Part shown: positions 54,761 through 64,000 of the stretch, piece after piece | Numbering within the stretch: position 1 is the stretch's first letter | Layout: each line of letters begins with the position of its first letter | Notes under the pieces: model-generated | Databases searched by the model: none | The model's input: the letters and a program-made list of their open reading frames with translations, nothing else | Told to the model about the DNA's origin: nothing | From: Chitinophaga pinensis | Lineage (GTDB): Bacteria; Bacteroidota; Bacteroidia; Chitinophagales; Chitinophagaceae | DNA length: 64,000 nucleotides | Assembly: GCA_943333125.1 (NCBI GenBank) | Contig: CALQSB010000008.1 | Coordinates: 1 to 64,000, forward strand | Reading direction: 5' to 3' | Program-made: the position numbers and the translations under genes

Positions 54761-56716
54761 ATGAAGAGAATTTGTCTATTATTCTTATGCTTTTTTATTT
54801 TTTCACAGAGCTATAGTCAATTAAACAGATATCTTGTTAAATTTAAAGACAAAGCAACCAACCCTTATTCTTTAAATAATCCTGCTCAATTTCTTTCACA
54901 AAGGGCGTTAGATAGAAGATCCCGATACAATATAAATATAGACAGCACCGATTTGCCCGTTACTCCAAGATATGTTGACAGTGTAAGATTAGCCGGAGAT
55001 ATACTGATATTAAATGTTTCGAAATGGCTTAACCAAGTTTCTGTTTTTACAACAGATGCCGTTGCTTTATCTAAAATACAATCGATGCCCTTTGTGGAAT
55101 CTGCAGTGCCTATTGCTTCAAGAAATACTGCTAGCGGTTTTAATAAAATTCTTAAAGACAGCTTAACCGACACAAATCCCATTTTAAATACCGGAAGAAT
55201 TACCGGAAATTATTTTGATTATGGATTATCTGATGGACAAATAAGATTACACCATGGACAATTTCTTCACAACCATGGTTTCCGTGGAGAAGGCATGCAA
55301 CTTGCCGTAATTGACGCCGGTTTTTATCATTATAATAACTTGCCAACATTTGACAGTGCCATAATTAACAATCGAATCTTAGGCACCTGGGATTTTGTAG
55401 ATCGTGAAGAAAGTGTTTCTGAAGATGACTCTCACGGTATGCATTGCCTGAGTACGATTGCCGCTGATTTACCCGGAGTATTTGTTGGCACAGCACCAAA
55501 AACTTCATTCTATTTATTCAGAACCGAAGATGTAAGCAGCGAATATCCAATTGAAGAACATAATTTATCCGCAGGTGCAGAGAAGGCAGATAGTTTAGGC
55601 GTGGACGTTTGTTCAATTTCTTTAGGCTATACTTTATTCAGCGATCCTTCATTTGATTATACTTACAACGACATGAATGGTCAAACCACGATGAGTGCAA
55701 AGGCTGTTACTCTTGCTGCAAAAAAAGGGTTGCTTATGCATATAGCTGCTGGCAATGAAGGAAACAGCTCCTGGCACTATATAAGCACTCCTGCTGATGC
55801 CGACAGTTGCCTTTCAATTGCAGCCGTAGATACCCTTGGCGCCATTGCCAGTTTTAGCAGTTATGGTCCAAGCAGCGATGGAAGAACTAAGCCTAATTTG
55901 GCGGCTGTGGGAAGATCTGCAGTAGTAGCAAACAGCAACACAGGATTACCTACTTATGGCAGTGGCACTTCCTATGCCTGTCCAAATATGGCAGGTATTT
56001 CAACTTGTTTATGGCAAGCATTTCCTGAAGCTTCTAATATGCAAATTATAGATGTACTTGAAAAAAGCGGATCTGTTTACAACAACCCCAACAATCGAAT
56101 TGGATATGGTATTCCCAATGCAATGAATGCCTTTGTACGATTACAAAAATATTTTTCAGTTAATCACAGCACTTTTAATGACTGCAAAGCAACCCTCGAT
56201 TTGTCTATTAAAACAGACAGCACAATGACTATAGAAATCGAAAGGAAACTACCTGGAGAAACCAATTATTCATTAATTAATTCCATTCATAATTATGAGC
56301 CTTATGGACAACATTTTTTTACCTATGTTGACGACCTAACGGGAACGAACTACAGCACTATTTCCTACAGATATAAAATGATTATCGACAGCGACACCAG
56401 CTTTTTCATAGACAGCGTCATTTTGAATTGCAATGTCAATTGCACGGTTATAGTGCCCACTACAAACAGCCTTTTGATTACCCCAAACCCTGTTATTGAT
56501 TTCCTTAACATTAAAATGGACAGAATCACCAACGTAAAAGTGGATATTGTAATTCACAATGCTGCCGGCCAAAAAGTATATACCACTTCATTTCCACAGA
56601 CTATCGGAAGCAGCAATACATTAATCTGTTTTTCTAGATTCAGCAGCGGAACTTATTTTGTAACGGTATTTCTTGACGACAAAAAAGAAAGGACTCAGAA
56701 AATAATTAAGCAGTAA
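54761..56716 (+). CDS. Secreted subtilase (S8) with type A T9SS sorting domain
   Basis: The 651-residue secreted serine protease has a signal peptide (about 1-20), a propeptide-like region (about 21-120), and a subtilisin catalytic core: Asp185 (AVIDAGF), His225 (DDSHGMHCL), oxyanion Asn332 (AAGNEG) and Ser404 (GTSYACPNM). After the protease (about 175-455) comes a short sandwich, then the type A C-terminal domain (about 570-651; LLITPNPVIDFLNI, IVIHNAAGQKVY, FSSGTYFVTV) that sends it through SprA. It is convergent with the rRNA methyltransferase gene; the two stop codons abut. Confidence 0.93.
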   Translation: MKRICLLFLCFFIFSQSYSQLNRYLVKFKDKATNPYSLNNPAQFLSQRALDRRSRYNINIDSTDLPVTPRYVDSVRLAGDILILNVSKWLNQVSVFTTDAVALSKIQSMPFVESAVPIASRNTASGFNKILKDSLTDTNPILNTGRITGNYFDYGLSDGQIRLHHGQFLHNHGFRGEGMQLAVIDAGFYHYNNLPTFDSAIINNRILGTWDFVDREESVSEDDSHGMHCLSTIAADLPGVFVGTAPKTSFYLFRTEDVSSEYPIEEHNLSAGAEKADSLGVDVCSISLGYTLFSDPSFDYTYNDMNGQTTMSAKAVTLAAKKGLLMHIAAGNEGNSSWHYISTPADADSCLSIAAVDTLGAIASFSSYGPSSDGRTKPNLAAVGRSAVVANSNTGLPTYGSGTSYACPNMAGISTCLWQAFPEASNMQIIDVLEKSGSVYNNPNNRIGYGIPNAMNAFVRLQKYFSVNHSTFNDCKATLDLSIKTDSTMTIEIERKLPGETNYSLINSIHNYEPYGQHFFTYVDDLTGTNYSTISYRYKMIIDSDTSFFIDSVILNCNVNCTVIVPTTNSLLITPNPVIDFLNIKMDRITNVKVDIVIHNAAGQKVYTTSFPQTIGSSNTLICFSRFSSGTYFVTVFLDDKKERTQKIIKQ

Positions 56717-57880
56717 CTAATTTTTAAAGAACGCTACAAAAAGGGTATCTGATTTCTTTTCATACCCTTTTAAATACTTCATCTCCAGTAACTGACAAGC
56801 AAAATTATTCTGAATAAAATCAACCATGTCTTCATTTTCAGATTTAAATACTGAGCAGGTAATATAAATAAACCAACTATCCTTTGCGAGATGAGGAATG
56901 GTGTTGATGAGAATGTTTTTTTGCTGCTCTGCGAATAAAGCCAGTTGCTCGTTCTCAAAACTAAAATATTGTTCAGGGGTTCTGCTCCAGGTTCCACTTC
57001 CGCTGCATGGGGCATCACAAACTATAATTGAAAATTTATCATCCAACAACAAGCCCGACTTCTTTGATAAATCCTGCACAAATTTCTTTTGGATATTTAT
57101 TCCGGCATCTTTAAATCTCAATTGCAAATTAGTTAAAATATTTTCCCGGATATCGCTTACCGTTATTTTTATTTTACCCTGACATAAATCAAACAACAAT
57201 ATCGACTTCCCTCCACTTGCTGCACAACAATCCCATAATGTTTCTAATTTGTCAGCATCTCTTTCTTTTTTGAAAAAATCAAAAACTCTTTGAGAGTTCA
57301 TATCCTGTATAACAACATCCTTGTTGATTTTCAGACAATTTTCTACCGACGTGCCATTATCCAATTGAAGGGTATCCTCTTCTATCATTGTAAAATCTAT
57401 ATTGGATTTTTTCAGCGACTCCAAAACATTCGCCTTTCTTTTAGGCCTTATCCGCAAAAAAAGATCAGGTTGAATAAAAAAAGAAAGGGCATACCTCTTT
57501 TTATCAATCATTTCAGAGAGTTCATGATCAAATTTAAACAGCTGACCTAAACTGATATTCAGATATTCCAGTTTATCGGTAACGTTAAAGGCAATGAATT
57601 CGTTCAATTCGGGAGCAACTGCTTTCAAAAGCTCATTATCTTCCGATTCGCAAAGGAATGTTGCTTTTGTAATTTTGTCTTCAAATGAATCAGTTTCTGT
57701 AAAAAGGTTTGCGCATCGGTAATAATGATAACAGATTGCCGAAACTGATTTCCGGTCCCTTGATCCATATTTTTTATCTGTTTGAAAAAAAAGTTTCAGG
57801 TGATGCGTCAAAGGAGTTCCACCTTTATAAGAATCAATAATGGTTTTAGCTGAAGTTATATAAGAATGAAATCTGCTCAT
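56717..57880 (-). CDS. RsmB/NOP-family 16S rRNA m5C methyltransferase
   Basis: A 387-residue SAM-dependent RNA cytosine-C5 methyltransferase. The N-terminal part is a small helical/PUA-like region; the Rossmann core has motif I DCCAASGGKS (217-226), motif IV CDAPCSGSGTWSR with Cys292, and motif VI TCSVF with Cys342, the pair used for transfer and release in the NOP/RsmB class. RNA target unknown. The predicted start directly follows the U-tract of a terminator-like hairpin (57889-57906), so odhB readthrough would be limited. Confidence 0.85.
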   Translation of the reverse strand: MSRFHSYITSAKTIIDSYKGGTPLTHHLKLFFQTDKKYGSRDRKSVSAICYHYYRCANLFTETDSFEDKITKATFLCESEDNELLKAVAPELNEFIAFNVTDKLEYLNISLGQLFKFDHELSEMIDKKRYALSFFIQPDLFLRIRPKRKANVLESLKKSNIDFTMIEEDTLQLDNGTSVENCLKINKDVVIQDMNSQRVFDFFKKERDADKLETLWDCCAASGGKSILLFDLCQGKIKITVSDIRENILTNLQLRFKDAGINIQKKFVQDLSKKSGLLLDDKFSIIVCDAPCSGSGTWSRTPEQYFSFENEQLALFAEQQKNILINTIPHLAKDSWFIYITCSVFKSENEDMVDFIQNNFACQLLEMKYLKGYEKKSDTLFVAFFKN

Positions 57881-57888
57881 AAAAAAAA

Positions 57889-57906
57889 TCCCGCAAATAA
57901 GCGGGA
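57889..57906 (-). terminator. Terminator-like hairpin abutting the next ATG
   Basis: Stem TCCCGC / GCGGGA (57889-57894, 57901-57906) with six-base loop, then eight U on the minus strand (57888-57881), and at once the ATG of the RsmB-like gene at 57880. It is 20 bases beyond the odhB stop and looks like an intrinsic terminator. Confidence 0.75.
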
Positions 57907-57925
57907 CGATACATTTAAAAATGAA

Positions 57926-59125
57926 TTATAATTCAAGAAGTGCTTCGATGGGATCTTTACCAAACAACATCAAAGAAGGATTTTCAAGTAATTGTTTAAC
58001 GGTCACTAAAAACCCAACCGACTCTCTTCCATCGATAACACGATGGTCGTAACTCAGTGCCAAATACATCATAGGCTTAATAACAACCTGGCCGTTCACT
58101 GCCATTGGCCTTTCAACTATATTATGCATCCCTAAAATAGCGCTGTGCGGAACATTGATTATTGGCGTACTCATCATTGATCCAAAAATTCCTCCATTAG
58201 TAATAGTAAAAGTGCCTCCACTCATTTCTTCAACAGTTAGTTTGTTGTTTTTTGCTTTGGTTGCCAGATCAACAACCGCCATTTCGATTTCAGCCATACT
58301 TAAGCTTTCGGCATTTCTAATTACAGGAACCACCAAACCTTTTGGTGCACTAACGGCAATCGACACATCACAATAATCATGAAATAGAATACTGTCGCCA
58401 TCTATATATGCATTTACTGCAGGAAATTTTTGCAATGCATAACAACATGCTTTTGTAAAAAAGCTCATGAAACCTAAATTAACGCCATGTTGTTCTTTAA
58501 ATTTATCTTTTTGTTTCTTTCTGATTTCCATTATCGGCCCCATATCCACTTCATTAAAAGTAGTGAGCATTGCTGTGGTATTTTTTGCTTCCACCAATCT
58601 TCTGCTGATGGTTTTTCGCAAATTGCTCATTTTTTCGGGGCGTTCATTTCTTGAAAACAATGTTGCGCCGGGCATGCGTCCGGGATGTGTCAGTGCTTCA
58701 AGAACATCCTGTTTGATTATTTTTCCATTAGATCCTGTTGGAGTAATTTTTTTACTGTCTATTTTTTTATCCGCAATGATTGCTGCAGCTACAGGTGTTG
58801 CTTTCAAATCAACAGCTTCTTTTACTAAAGTCGGAACAACTTCTGCTGCCTTTGTTTCTTTAATAACAGGCGCATCTGCAGGCCTTACAGCAGTATTGTC
58901 TATCGAGCAAACCAAATCTCCGATAGCCAAAGTATCGCCTTCCTTTGCTATTTGCTTTATGGTTCCGGCCTGTTCTGCATTAATTTCAAAAGTAGCTTTT
59001 TCACTTTCGAGCTCCGCTATCACTTCGTCTCTGTCGGCCCAAGCACCATCTGCTTTCAGCCATTTAACAAGTGTTACTTCACTAATGCTTTCGCCAACTG
59101 TAGGAACTTTGATTTCGATTGCCAT
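57926..59125 (-). CDS. odhB: Dihydrolipoamide succinyltransferase (2-oxoglutarate dehydrogenase E2)
   Basis: Core subunit of the 2-oxoglutarate dehydrogenase complex, transferring succinyl to CoA in the TCA cycle. The 399-residue protein has an N-terminal lipoyl domain with the lipoylated Lys43 (ESEKATFEI), an Ala/Lys linker, an E3-binding domain (about 112-150; [19 protein letters not shown]), and a catalytic acyltransferase domain whose active-site His and Asp lie in [13 protein letters not shown] (about 367-379). Domain order and length are normal. The E1 subunit is not in the window. Confidence 0.94.
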   Translation of the reverse strand: MAIEIKVPTVGESISEVTLVKWLKADGAWADRDEVIAELESEKATFEINAEQAGTIKQIAKEGDTLAIGDLVCSIDNTAVRPADAPVIKETKAAEVVPTLVKEAVDLKATPVAAAIIADKKIDSKKITPTGSNGKIIKQDVLEALTHPGRMPGATLFSRNERPEKMSNLRKTISRRLVEAKNTTAMLTTFNEVDMGPIMEIRKKQKDKFKEQHGVNLGFMSFFTKACCYALQKFPAVNAYIDGDSILFHDYCDVSIAVSAPKGLVVPVIRNAESLSMAEIEMAVVDLATKAKNNKLTVEEMSGGTFTITNGGIFGSMMSTPIINVPHSAILGMHNIVERPMAVNGQVVIKPMMYLALSYDHRVIDGRESVGFLVTVKQLLENPSLMLFGKDPIEALLEL

Positions 59126-59219
59126 TTATACTTTTTTATATTGGCGAATTTCGGTTAAAAACAGGATTTTAAAAAAGTTTTATTCAGATATTAAAAATCT
59201 GACAGGATAAAATAAAAAA

Positions 59220-59237
59220 CCCCAGTACAAACCGGGG
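59220..59237 (-). terminator. Terminator of the sigma factor gene
   Basis: On the minus strand CCCCGGT-TTGT-ACTGGGG makes a 7-bp stem with one G-U pair, then six U (59219-59214). It lies 27 bases beyond the sigma gene. Confidence 0.7.
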
Positions 59238-59263
59238 CCATTTTGAGTTAACAATTTATAATT

Positions 59264-60139
59264 TTAAGCGCCTAAGAATCCTCTTAATAAATGACTTTGA
59301 GACGCTTCTCTTAATTTGCTTAATGCTTTGTCTTTTATTTGTCTTACTCTTTCTCTGGTAAGATTGTAACGCTCTCCTATATCTTCTAAGCTCAATGGAT
59401 GGTCGATGCCAATTCCAAAGAAATATACAATTACTTCCTTTTGTCTTGGAGTTAATGTAGCTAGCGTTCTTTGTAATTCTGTATTGAATGACACGGTGAT
59501 CAGTAAATTATCATCTACGCCTCCGGCATTTTTATTTTCCATCAGGTCGATTAATGAGCCATCCTCGCCATCAACCAGGGGCTGATCCATGCTGATGTGC
59601 TTAGCTCCAACACTCATTGTTGCTGCTACTTCTTCTGCATCCACTTCTAGTACAGTAGCGATTTCTTCCGGAGAAGGCTCTCTTTCAAATTCCTGTTCTA
59701 ACTGACTGTATGCTTTACTTATTTTGCTGGAGAGGCCCACTTTATTTAGCGGCAATCTGACAATTCTAGACTGTTCGGCCAATGCTTGTAAAATTGATTG
59801 ACGAATCCACCAAACTCCGTAAGAAATAAATTTAAACCCTCTGGTTTCGTCGAATTTCTGAGCGGCCTTAATTAAACCAAGATTTCCTTCATTGATAAGA
59901 TCAGAAAGGGTAAGTCCTTGATTTTGATATTGTTTCGCAACCGAAACTACAAATCTCAAATTAGCTTTGGTTAACCGATCAAGAGCGCGTTGATCTCCTT
60001 TTTTAATCAGAATAGCTAATCTCACTTCTTCTTCAGGACCGATTAATTCAACTTTTCCTATTTCCTGTAAATATTTTTCCAGGCTCTCGCTTTCACGATT
60101 GGTAATTGATTTTGAGATTTTAAGCTGACGCATGCTCAT
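59264..60139 (-). CDS. rpoD: Primary sigma factor (Bacteroidota RpoD type)
   Basis: The 291-residue sigma-70 lacks region 1.1, as in the Bacteroidota housekeeping sigma. Region 1.2 ([10 protein letters not shown]), 2 ([55 protein letters not shown]), 3 ([12 protein letters not shown]) and 4.2 ([27 protein letters not shown]) are all present. This is the sigma expected to read the TTTG/TAnnTTTG promoters seen in the window. The C-terminal part is a little divergent ([10 protein letters not shown]), so a close paralogue is possible but less likely. Confidence 0.92.
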   Translation of the reverse strand: MSMRQLKISKSITNRESESLEKYLQEIGKVELIGPEEEVRLAILIKKGDQRALDRLTKANLRFVVSVAKQYQNQGLTLSDLINEGNLGLIKAAQKFDETRGFKFISYGVWWIRQSILQALAEQSRIVRLPLNKVGLSSKISKAYSQLEQEFEREPSPEEIATVLEVDAEEVAATMSVGAKHISMDQPLVDGEDGSLIDLMENKNAGGVDDNLLITVSFNTELQRTLATLTPRQKEVIVYFFGIGIDHPLSLEDIGERYNLTRERVRQIKDKALSKLREASQSHLLRGFLGA

Positions 60140-60377
60140 AATGGATGGGTTTTTAAGGTTATTTTAATCTATTCTGATTATTATAAAATGTATAACGTAA
60201 TTAAGACCCAATATTGTATGAAATACGAGATTTTTTTTTATACACCCTATAAATAAAAGTTTTTCAATGAGAATTCAAACAAAAAATGTAGATTGGCCAA
60301 AAAAAGCGGATGATTTATTTCATTGCGTCGATAATTTTTCTATTATTGCAAACTACAAGGAATCAACCAAGTTATAA

Positions 60378-60758
60378 ATGAGCAAAAAAGTACTTTTCAC
60401 GCTGGAATATCCGGTAAGATGCTCTCCGAGCATACTCTATGATTTTTTAATCAGTCCTGCTGCAATGCAAGAATGGTTTGCCGACAAAGTCGATGAAAAA
60501 GAAGGTGTTTACAGTTTCTCCTGGAATGATACTGAAGAAAAAGCCGTCTTGCTCGACAAAGAGCTTGATAAATTCGTTCGTTTCAGATGGAATTACATGA
60601 CAAAAGATGAATATTTTGAGTTTGCCATTGAAAGATCAGAGGTAACCAATCAAACTATTTTAATCATTAAGGATTTTGCCGAAAAAAAAGATATAAAAGA
60701 CCAAAGTCAGCTTTGGGAATATCAGGTTAAAGACCTTTTTCACCGCTTAGGGAGTTAA
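60378..60758 (+). CDS. START-like domain protein (AHSA1/START_2 type)
   Basis: The 126-residue cytosolic protein has the START/AHSA1 helix-grip pattern: FTLEYPVRCSPSILYDFLISPAAMQEWFADKV, then alternating strands (YSFSWNDTEEKAVLL) and a C-terminal helix (LWEYQVKDLFHRLG). It belongs to the bacteroidotal START_2 group. Such folds bind small hydrophobic ligands or stabilise partners; the ligand is unknown. It lies 238 bp from rpoD on the opposite strand. Confidence 0.8.
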   Translation: MSKKVLFTLEYPVRCSPSILYDFLISPAAMQEWFADKVDEKEGVYSFSWNDTEEKAVLLDKELDKFVRFRWNYMTKDEYFEFAIERSEVTNQTILIIKDFAEKKDIKDQSQLWEYQVKDLFHRLGS

Positions 60759-60919
60759 TTGCTTTTACATTGATTTTATCTTCAGACAATTCTCAAAAGG
60801 GATGGTCTCATTCAGCTTTTCATTTTCTATCAGATCTGAGTCGATTTGTTTTAATCCATCACATTAATTAGTGGCGAAAAAATGATATGCCCTTAAAATT
60901 CCCGTCCATTCTGTCTGAA

Positions 60920-60952
60920 TTGATGGAACCATAAAAGAAAGGACTAAATTTG
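60920..60952 (+). promoter_or_regulatory. Candidate promoter of the lptF/G-sod operon
   Basis: TTG (60920-60922), 22 bases, then TAAATTTG (60945-60952). The -7 box is exact but the spacer is longer than the 19 bases seen elsewhere in the window. It is about 60 bases before the LptF/G start. Confidence 0.4.
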
Positions 60953-61013
60953 TTGTGTTTAAAAAGAGAACCATCAATGCAGCTGCATAAATTTGTGTTA
61001 GTGATAAAATAAC

Positions 61014-62441
61014 ATGATAAAGAAACTAGATAAACTTATATTAAAATCCTTCATCGGTCCATTCATCATTACTTTTTTCGTAGCATTTTTTGTGTTGATG
61101 ATGCAAAGTTTATGGAAGTACATTGACGACCTTGTTGGTAAAGGTCTTGATTTTGTGACCATTTGTAAATTTCTTTGGTATGCCAGTGCCTCATTGCTGA
61201 TGCTTGCTATGCCAATTGCCATTTTGATTTCTTCAATAATGACTTTTGGAAATCTGGGTGAAAGTTTTGAACTGGTTGCCATTAAAGCCTCCGGCATTTC
61301 ATTGATCAGATTTATGCGTCCATTAATTTGGGTTACTATCTTTTTATGTGGGGTCACTTTTACTTTTTGCAATTATATTATCCCTTACGCAAATCTCGAG
61401 TTCGTTACTTTATACAGCGATATTTATGTCAAGAAGCCCGCCTTCGACTTAAAAGAAGGCGTTTTCTTCACCCATATTCCCAATTATGCTATTAAAGTGG
61501 GCAAGAAAGATGGTGATGGCAAAACGATTCACAACATTATAATTTTCGAACAAAATAATTCTATACAGGACAACTGTATTGTTGCAGAAAAAGGAGTTAT
61601 GAATATTTCTGCAGATGAGAAATATCTTGAATTCAATTTAGAAAATGGATATCGATATCAGGAAAAAGGAAATATCACCGACAGTAATACTGAATTCACC
61701 AGACTCAGTTTTAGAAATTTCAAAAAACTTTTTGATTTAAGTGTACTTCAGAAACAACAAACAAATGACAGTGTTTTCAGTAAAAACTTTAAAATGCTCA
61801 GCGCTAGGCAGCTTAGCAACAACATAGATTCTTTAACAAGAGAACAAGTCCTGCTTAATCAATCTATAACAAGGCAAATGAGTATGGAGTTGCCATATTC
61901 AACAATGAAGGATAGTGCTTGGAGACAAGTAAAAAAAACATCAACAGCGGCTGATTATAAAAAAATATTCCCGGATTCATTATCAAAAAAAATCAATGAA
62001 TATGCTATTAATAAAATAGCAGTCATTAAATCTAATTTGCTACAGAGTCAATCAGATAAAGAAATGAAAGCAAAAGATATCCGATTGCATGAAATAGAAT
62101 GGCATAGAAAATATTCCATTTCACTGGCATGTCTGATTCTTTTCTTTATTGGCGGTCCATTAGGAGCGATTATCAGAAAAGGCGGAATGGGAATGCCGCT
62201 GATTATTGCGATTATTTTCTTTCTGATTTTCCATTTGCTTAACATGTTTGGAGAGAAATTTACAAGTCAGCAATTACTTACTCCCGCTATTGGAATGTGG
62301 CTTGCAGTAATATGCCTGACACCTGTTGGCATTTTTTTTACTTATAAGGCAACTCATGATTCTAATTTATTCAATAAAGAATACTACCTTAAATTTTTTA
62401 ACCGAATAAAGGCAATAGTTATAACTCCTTTTCTAAAATAG
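61014..62441 (+). CDS. LptF/LptG-family LPS transport permease
   Basis: The 475-residue inner-membrane protein has the YjgP/YjgQ (LptF/G) layout: membrane helices 1-3 (FIGPFIITFFVAFFVLMM, LMLAMPIAILISSIMTFG), a large periplasmic beta-jellyroll (about 125-345, longer than in E. coli), and helices 4-6 at the end (ISLACLILFFIGGPLGAIIRKGG). With LptB it drives LPS export from the inner membrane. Bacteroidota have LptF/G-like proteins but F and G cannot be told apart by eye. The next gene begins 6 bp after its stop. Confidence 0.88.
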   Translation: MIKKLDKLILKSFIGPFIITFFVAFFVLMMQSLWKYIDDLVGKGLDFVTICKFLWYASASLLMLAMPIAILISSIMTFGNLGESFELVAIKASGISLIRFMRPLIWVTIFLCGVTFTFCNYIIPYANLEFVTLYSDIYVKKPAFDLKEGVFFTHIPNYAIKVGKKDGDGKTIHNIIIFEQNNSIQDNCIVAEKGVMNISADEKYLEFNLENGYRYQEKGNITDSNTEFTRLSFRNFKKLFDLSVLQKQQTNDSVFSKNFKMLSARQLSNNIDSLTREQVLLNQSITRQMSMELPYSTMKDSAWRQVKKTSTAADYKKIFPDSLSKKINEYAINKIAVIKSNLLQSQSDKEMKAKDIRLHEIEWHRKYSISLACLILFFIGGPLGAIIRKGGMGMPLIIAIIFFLIFHLLNMFGEKFTSQQLLTPAIGMWLAVICLTPVGIFFTYKATHDSNLFNKEYYLKFFNRIKAIVITPFLK

Positions 62442-62447
62442 TTTTTT

Positions 62448-63209
62448 ATGACTGAGAAAAAAAACAACAGAAGAACTTTCCTGAAAAATTCAGCAACAGG
62501 AACAGCAATGATTGCATTGGGAGTTCAGGGTATGGCTTTTTTGCTTGAATCCTTTACGCCTTCTGTTAAAATAAAAAACAATTCATTTAATACAGGCTTT
62601 GATCAACAACCACTACCCTACGCATACGATGGCCTGGAAAACGTGATTGATGCAGCAACAATGGAAATACATTATTCAAAACATGCTGCTACTTATTCAA
62701 AAAATCTAAAAGATGCAGCAATTGCAGAAAAAATTGATAGTAACAGTACTCTTGAAAAACTACTTCCTGAAATCTCAAAATACTCAATAAAGTTGCGCAA
62801 TAATGGAGGCGGTCATTACAATCATGAAATGTTCTGGCTTTGCATGCGACCAAAAACCACTGATAATAAACCTGAAGGAGCTCTGATGAAGTTAATAGAA
62901 AAAGATTTTGGAAGTTTTGCAGATTTCAAAAAGCAGTTTGCCGACACAGGGAAAAATCGTTTTGGAAGTGGATGGGCATGGTTATGTAAAGATCAATCAG
63001 GTTCATTAAAAATAGGATCTACTGCAAATCAAGACAATCCGTTGATGGATATTTCTTCCGTTGAAATAAAAGGCTTTCCTATATTATGCCTTGATGTGTG
63101 GGAGCATGCATACTATCTGAAATATCAGAATAAAAGAGCCGACTACATTGAAAACTGGTGGAATGTAGTGAACTGGGATTATGTTCAGAAAAGATTTGAT
63201 GCTATTTAA
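62448..63209 (+). CDS. sod: Exported Fe/Mn superoxide dismutase with twin-arginine signal
   Basis: Dismutates superoxide. The 253-residue protein has an N-terminal extension with a Tat motif (NNRRTFLKNSATG, residues 6-18) and hydrophobic stretch, so the folded metalloenzyme should be exported. Metal ligands follow the family rule: His75 (MEIHYSKHAA), His126 (GGHYNHEMFW), Asp216 and His220 (LDVWEHAYY). Fe or Mn preference cannot be told by eye. It starts 6 bp after the LptF/G gene, so the two are probably co-transcribed. Confidence 0.92.
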   Translation: MTEKKNNRRTFLKNSATGTAMIALGVQGMAFLLESFTPSVKIKNNSFNTGFDQQPLPYAYDGLENVIDAATMEIHYSKHAATYSKNLKDAAIAEKIDSNSTLEKLLPEISKYSIKLRNNGGGHYNHEMFWLCMRPKTTDNKPEGALMKLIEKDFGSFADFKKQFADTGKNRFGSGWAWLCKDQSGSLKIGSTANQDNPLMDISSVEIKGFPILCLDVWEHAYYLKYQNKRADYIENWWNVVNWDYVQKRFDAI

Positions 63210-63449
63210 ATTGAGCTTCCTTAAATAGACTCAGCCTCTGCAATAAATCCTGAGACACAAATCTCATAGTTGTTACAAAGGCTGATAAATTGGCAAGCAA
63301 TTCTTGCGCAAATGTAAAGTCGTTTTGTTATCTGCCCAAGAATAAGTCTTAATTACTTTTCCACAATTTAATTCTTTTTCTACCTTCCATTTAATTCACA
63401 AATACTATACATTTGTGCTCTTCTATTTTTTATTCTCAAAAAAAACTAT

Positions 63450-64000
63450 ATGCAAGCTTGGAAAGATTATCAGGAAAAAAACAAAGACAGATTCTTAAAT
63501 GAATTATTTGAATTATTACGCATTCCCAGTGTTAGTGCGAAGACAGAGCATAAAGCAGATATGGTAAAATGTGCTGAAGCCATCAAACAGCGATTATTGG
63601 AAGCGGGTGCAGATAAAGTTGAAATCCATCCTACTGCAGGTCATCCGATAGTTTTTGGAGAAAAAATATTTGATTCGTCCAAACCAACGGTACTGGTTTA
63701 TGGACATTATGATGTACAACCTGCAGAGCCATTGGAATTATGGAAGCATGATCCTTTTGATCCCACCATCGTTGATGGAAAAATTTTTGCAAGAGGAAGT
63801 TGTGATGATAAAGGACAGGTTTACATGCATATAAAAGCGTTTGAAACTATGGTACAAACCCATTCTCTCGCCTGCAATGTTAAATTCTGTATCGAAGGAG
63901 AGGAAGAAGTTGGTTCGCCTAATCTAGGTAAGTTTGTTGCTGAGCATAAAGAATTATTGAAAGCAGATTGCGTGTTGATAAGTGATAGTGCGATGATCAG
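63450..64000 (+). CDS. M20-family dipeptidase, 5' part (runs off the window)
   Basis: The gene starts at ATG 63450 and remains open to the end of the window, giving the first 183 residues. Zinc-peptidase marks of the M20 CNDP-like dipeptidases are present: VYGHYDVQPAEP (His86, Asp88), RGSCDDKGQ (Asp119/Asp120) and EGEEEVGSPN (Glu151/Glu152). The product would hydrolyse dipeptides in the cytosol. A -7 box TACATTTG at 63408-63415 lies 34 bases upstream. It probably needs about 270 more residues beyond the window. Confidence 0.9.
   Translation, partial: MQAWKDYQEKNKDRFLNELFELLRIPSVSAKTEHKADMVKCAEAIKQRLLEAGADKVEIHPTAGHPIVFGEKIFDSSKPTVLVYGHYDVQPAEPLELWKHDPFDPTIVDGKIFARGSCDDKGQVYMHIKAFETMVQTHSLACNVKFCIEGEEEVGSPNLGKFVAEHKELLKADCVLISDSAMI

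Noticed and set aside
60759..61013. Possible small RNA or gene in the START-lptF/G gap
   Set aside because: No tRNA-like fold, terminator or open frame with an RBS was seen, only the candidate promoter near its end.
63210..63449. Possible tRNA or riboswitch before the M20 gene
   Set aside because: No T-loop GTTCRA signature or known aptamer pattern; only a -7 box at 63408-63415.

Overview
The window is chromosomal DNA from a member of the Bacteroidota, most likely a Chitinophagales/Chitinophagaceae-type organism (the family is an inference from overall style, not a match). Several independent signs agree. The DNA is AT-rich. There is a SprA translocon and cargo with type A and type B type IX secretion (T9SS) C-terminal domains, and a SusC/SusD pair. 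The primary sigma factor is short and lacks region 1.1. Two promoters have the Bacteroidota form TTTG-N19-TAnnTTTG. No rRNA, tRNA, CRISPR array, prophage or transposase gene was found.

Layout. 1-2.3 kb is the only accessory-looking stretch: a ~180 bp foldback repeat, a secreted hydrolase, and an MntA/HepT toxin-antitoxin pair whose hepT is frameshifted, flanked by two ~60 bp direct repeats and followed by a degenerate tandem repeat. 2.3-12 kb holds fusA and rpsG-rpsL, the str operon split by about 6.6 kb carrying unrelated secreted proteins, including a 1281-residue T9SS adhesin with eight Ig-like repeats. 12-24 kb is housekeeping: ilvE, rdgB, a hot-dog thioesterase, aroE, a ComA-like phosphosulfolactate synthase, a TPR protein, yidC, rplY, prs and radC. 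24-34 kb is envelope: a DUF1735 lipoprotein with SusD and SusC, then a helix-hairpin-helix/barrel protein paired with a PorV-like barrel. 34-41 kb has folD-queE, a PorE-like OmpA protein, dprA, guaB and a DUF4105 protease-like membrane protein. 41-57 kb has a hydrolase, a PKD adhesin, an SDR, ruvA-sprA, fabH and a subtilase with a type A sorting domain. 57-64 kb has an RsmB-like rRNA methyltransferase, the 2-oxoglutarate dehydrogenase E2 subunit, the primary sigma factor, a START-like protein, an LptF/LptG permease, a twin-arginine superoxide dismutase and the beginning of an M20 dipeptidase.

How they fit together. The clearest theme is the cell surface. SprA is the outer-membrane pore of the T9SS; the PorE-like protein would tie the machine to peptidoglycan; the adhesins at 7.1 and 42.1 kb and the subtilase at 54.8 kb are recognisable cargo; YidC and LptF/G supply membrane protein insertion and LPS transport. 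The SusCD set imports an unknown nutrient. The rest is core metabolism and information processing. The points most worth a second look are the broken hepT in its repeat-bounded cassette, the large foldback element, the ComA homologue, the HolD-like small protein beside rdgB, the one-base-spaced pair of outer-membrane proteins at 30.8-33.7 kb, and a terminator hairpin whose U-tract runs straight into the start codon of the RsmB-like gene.
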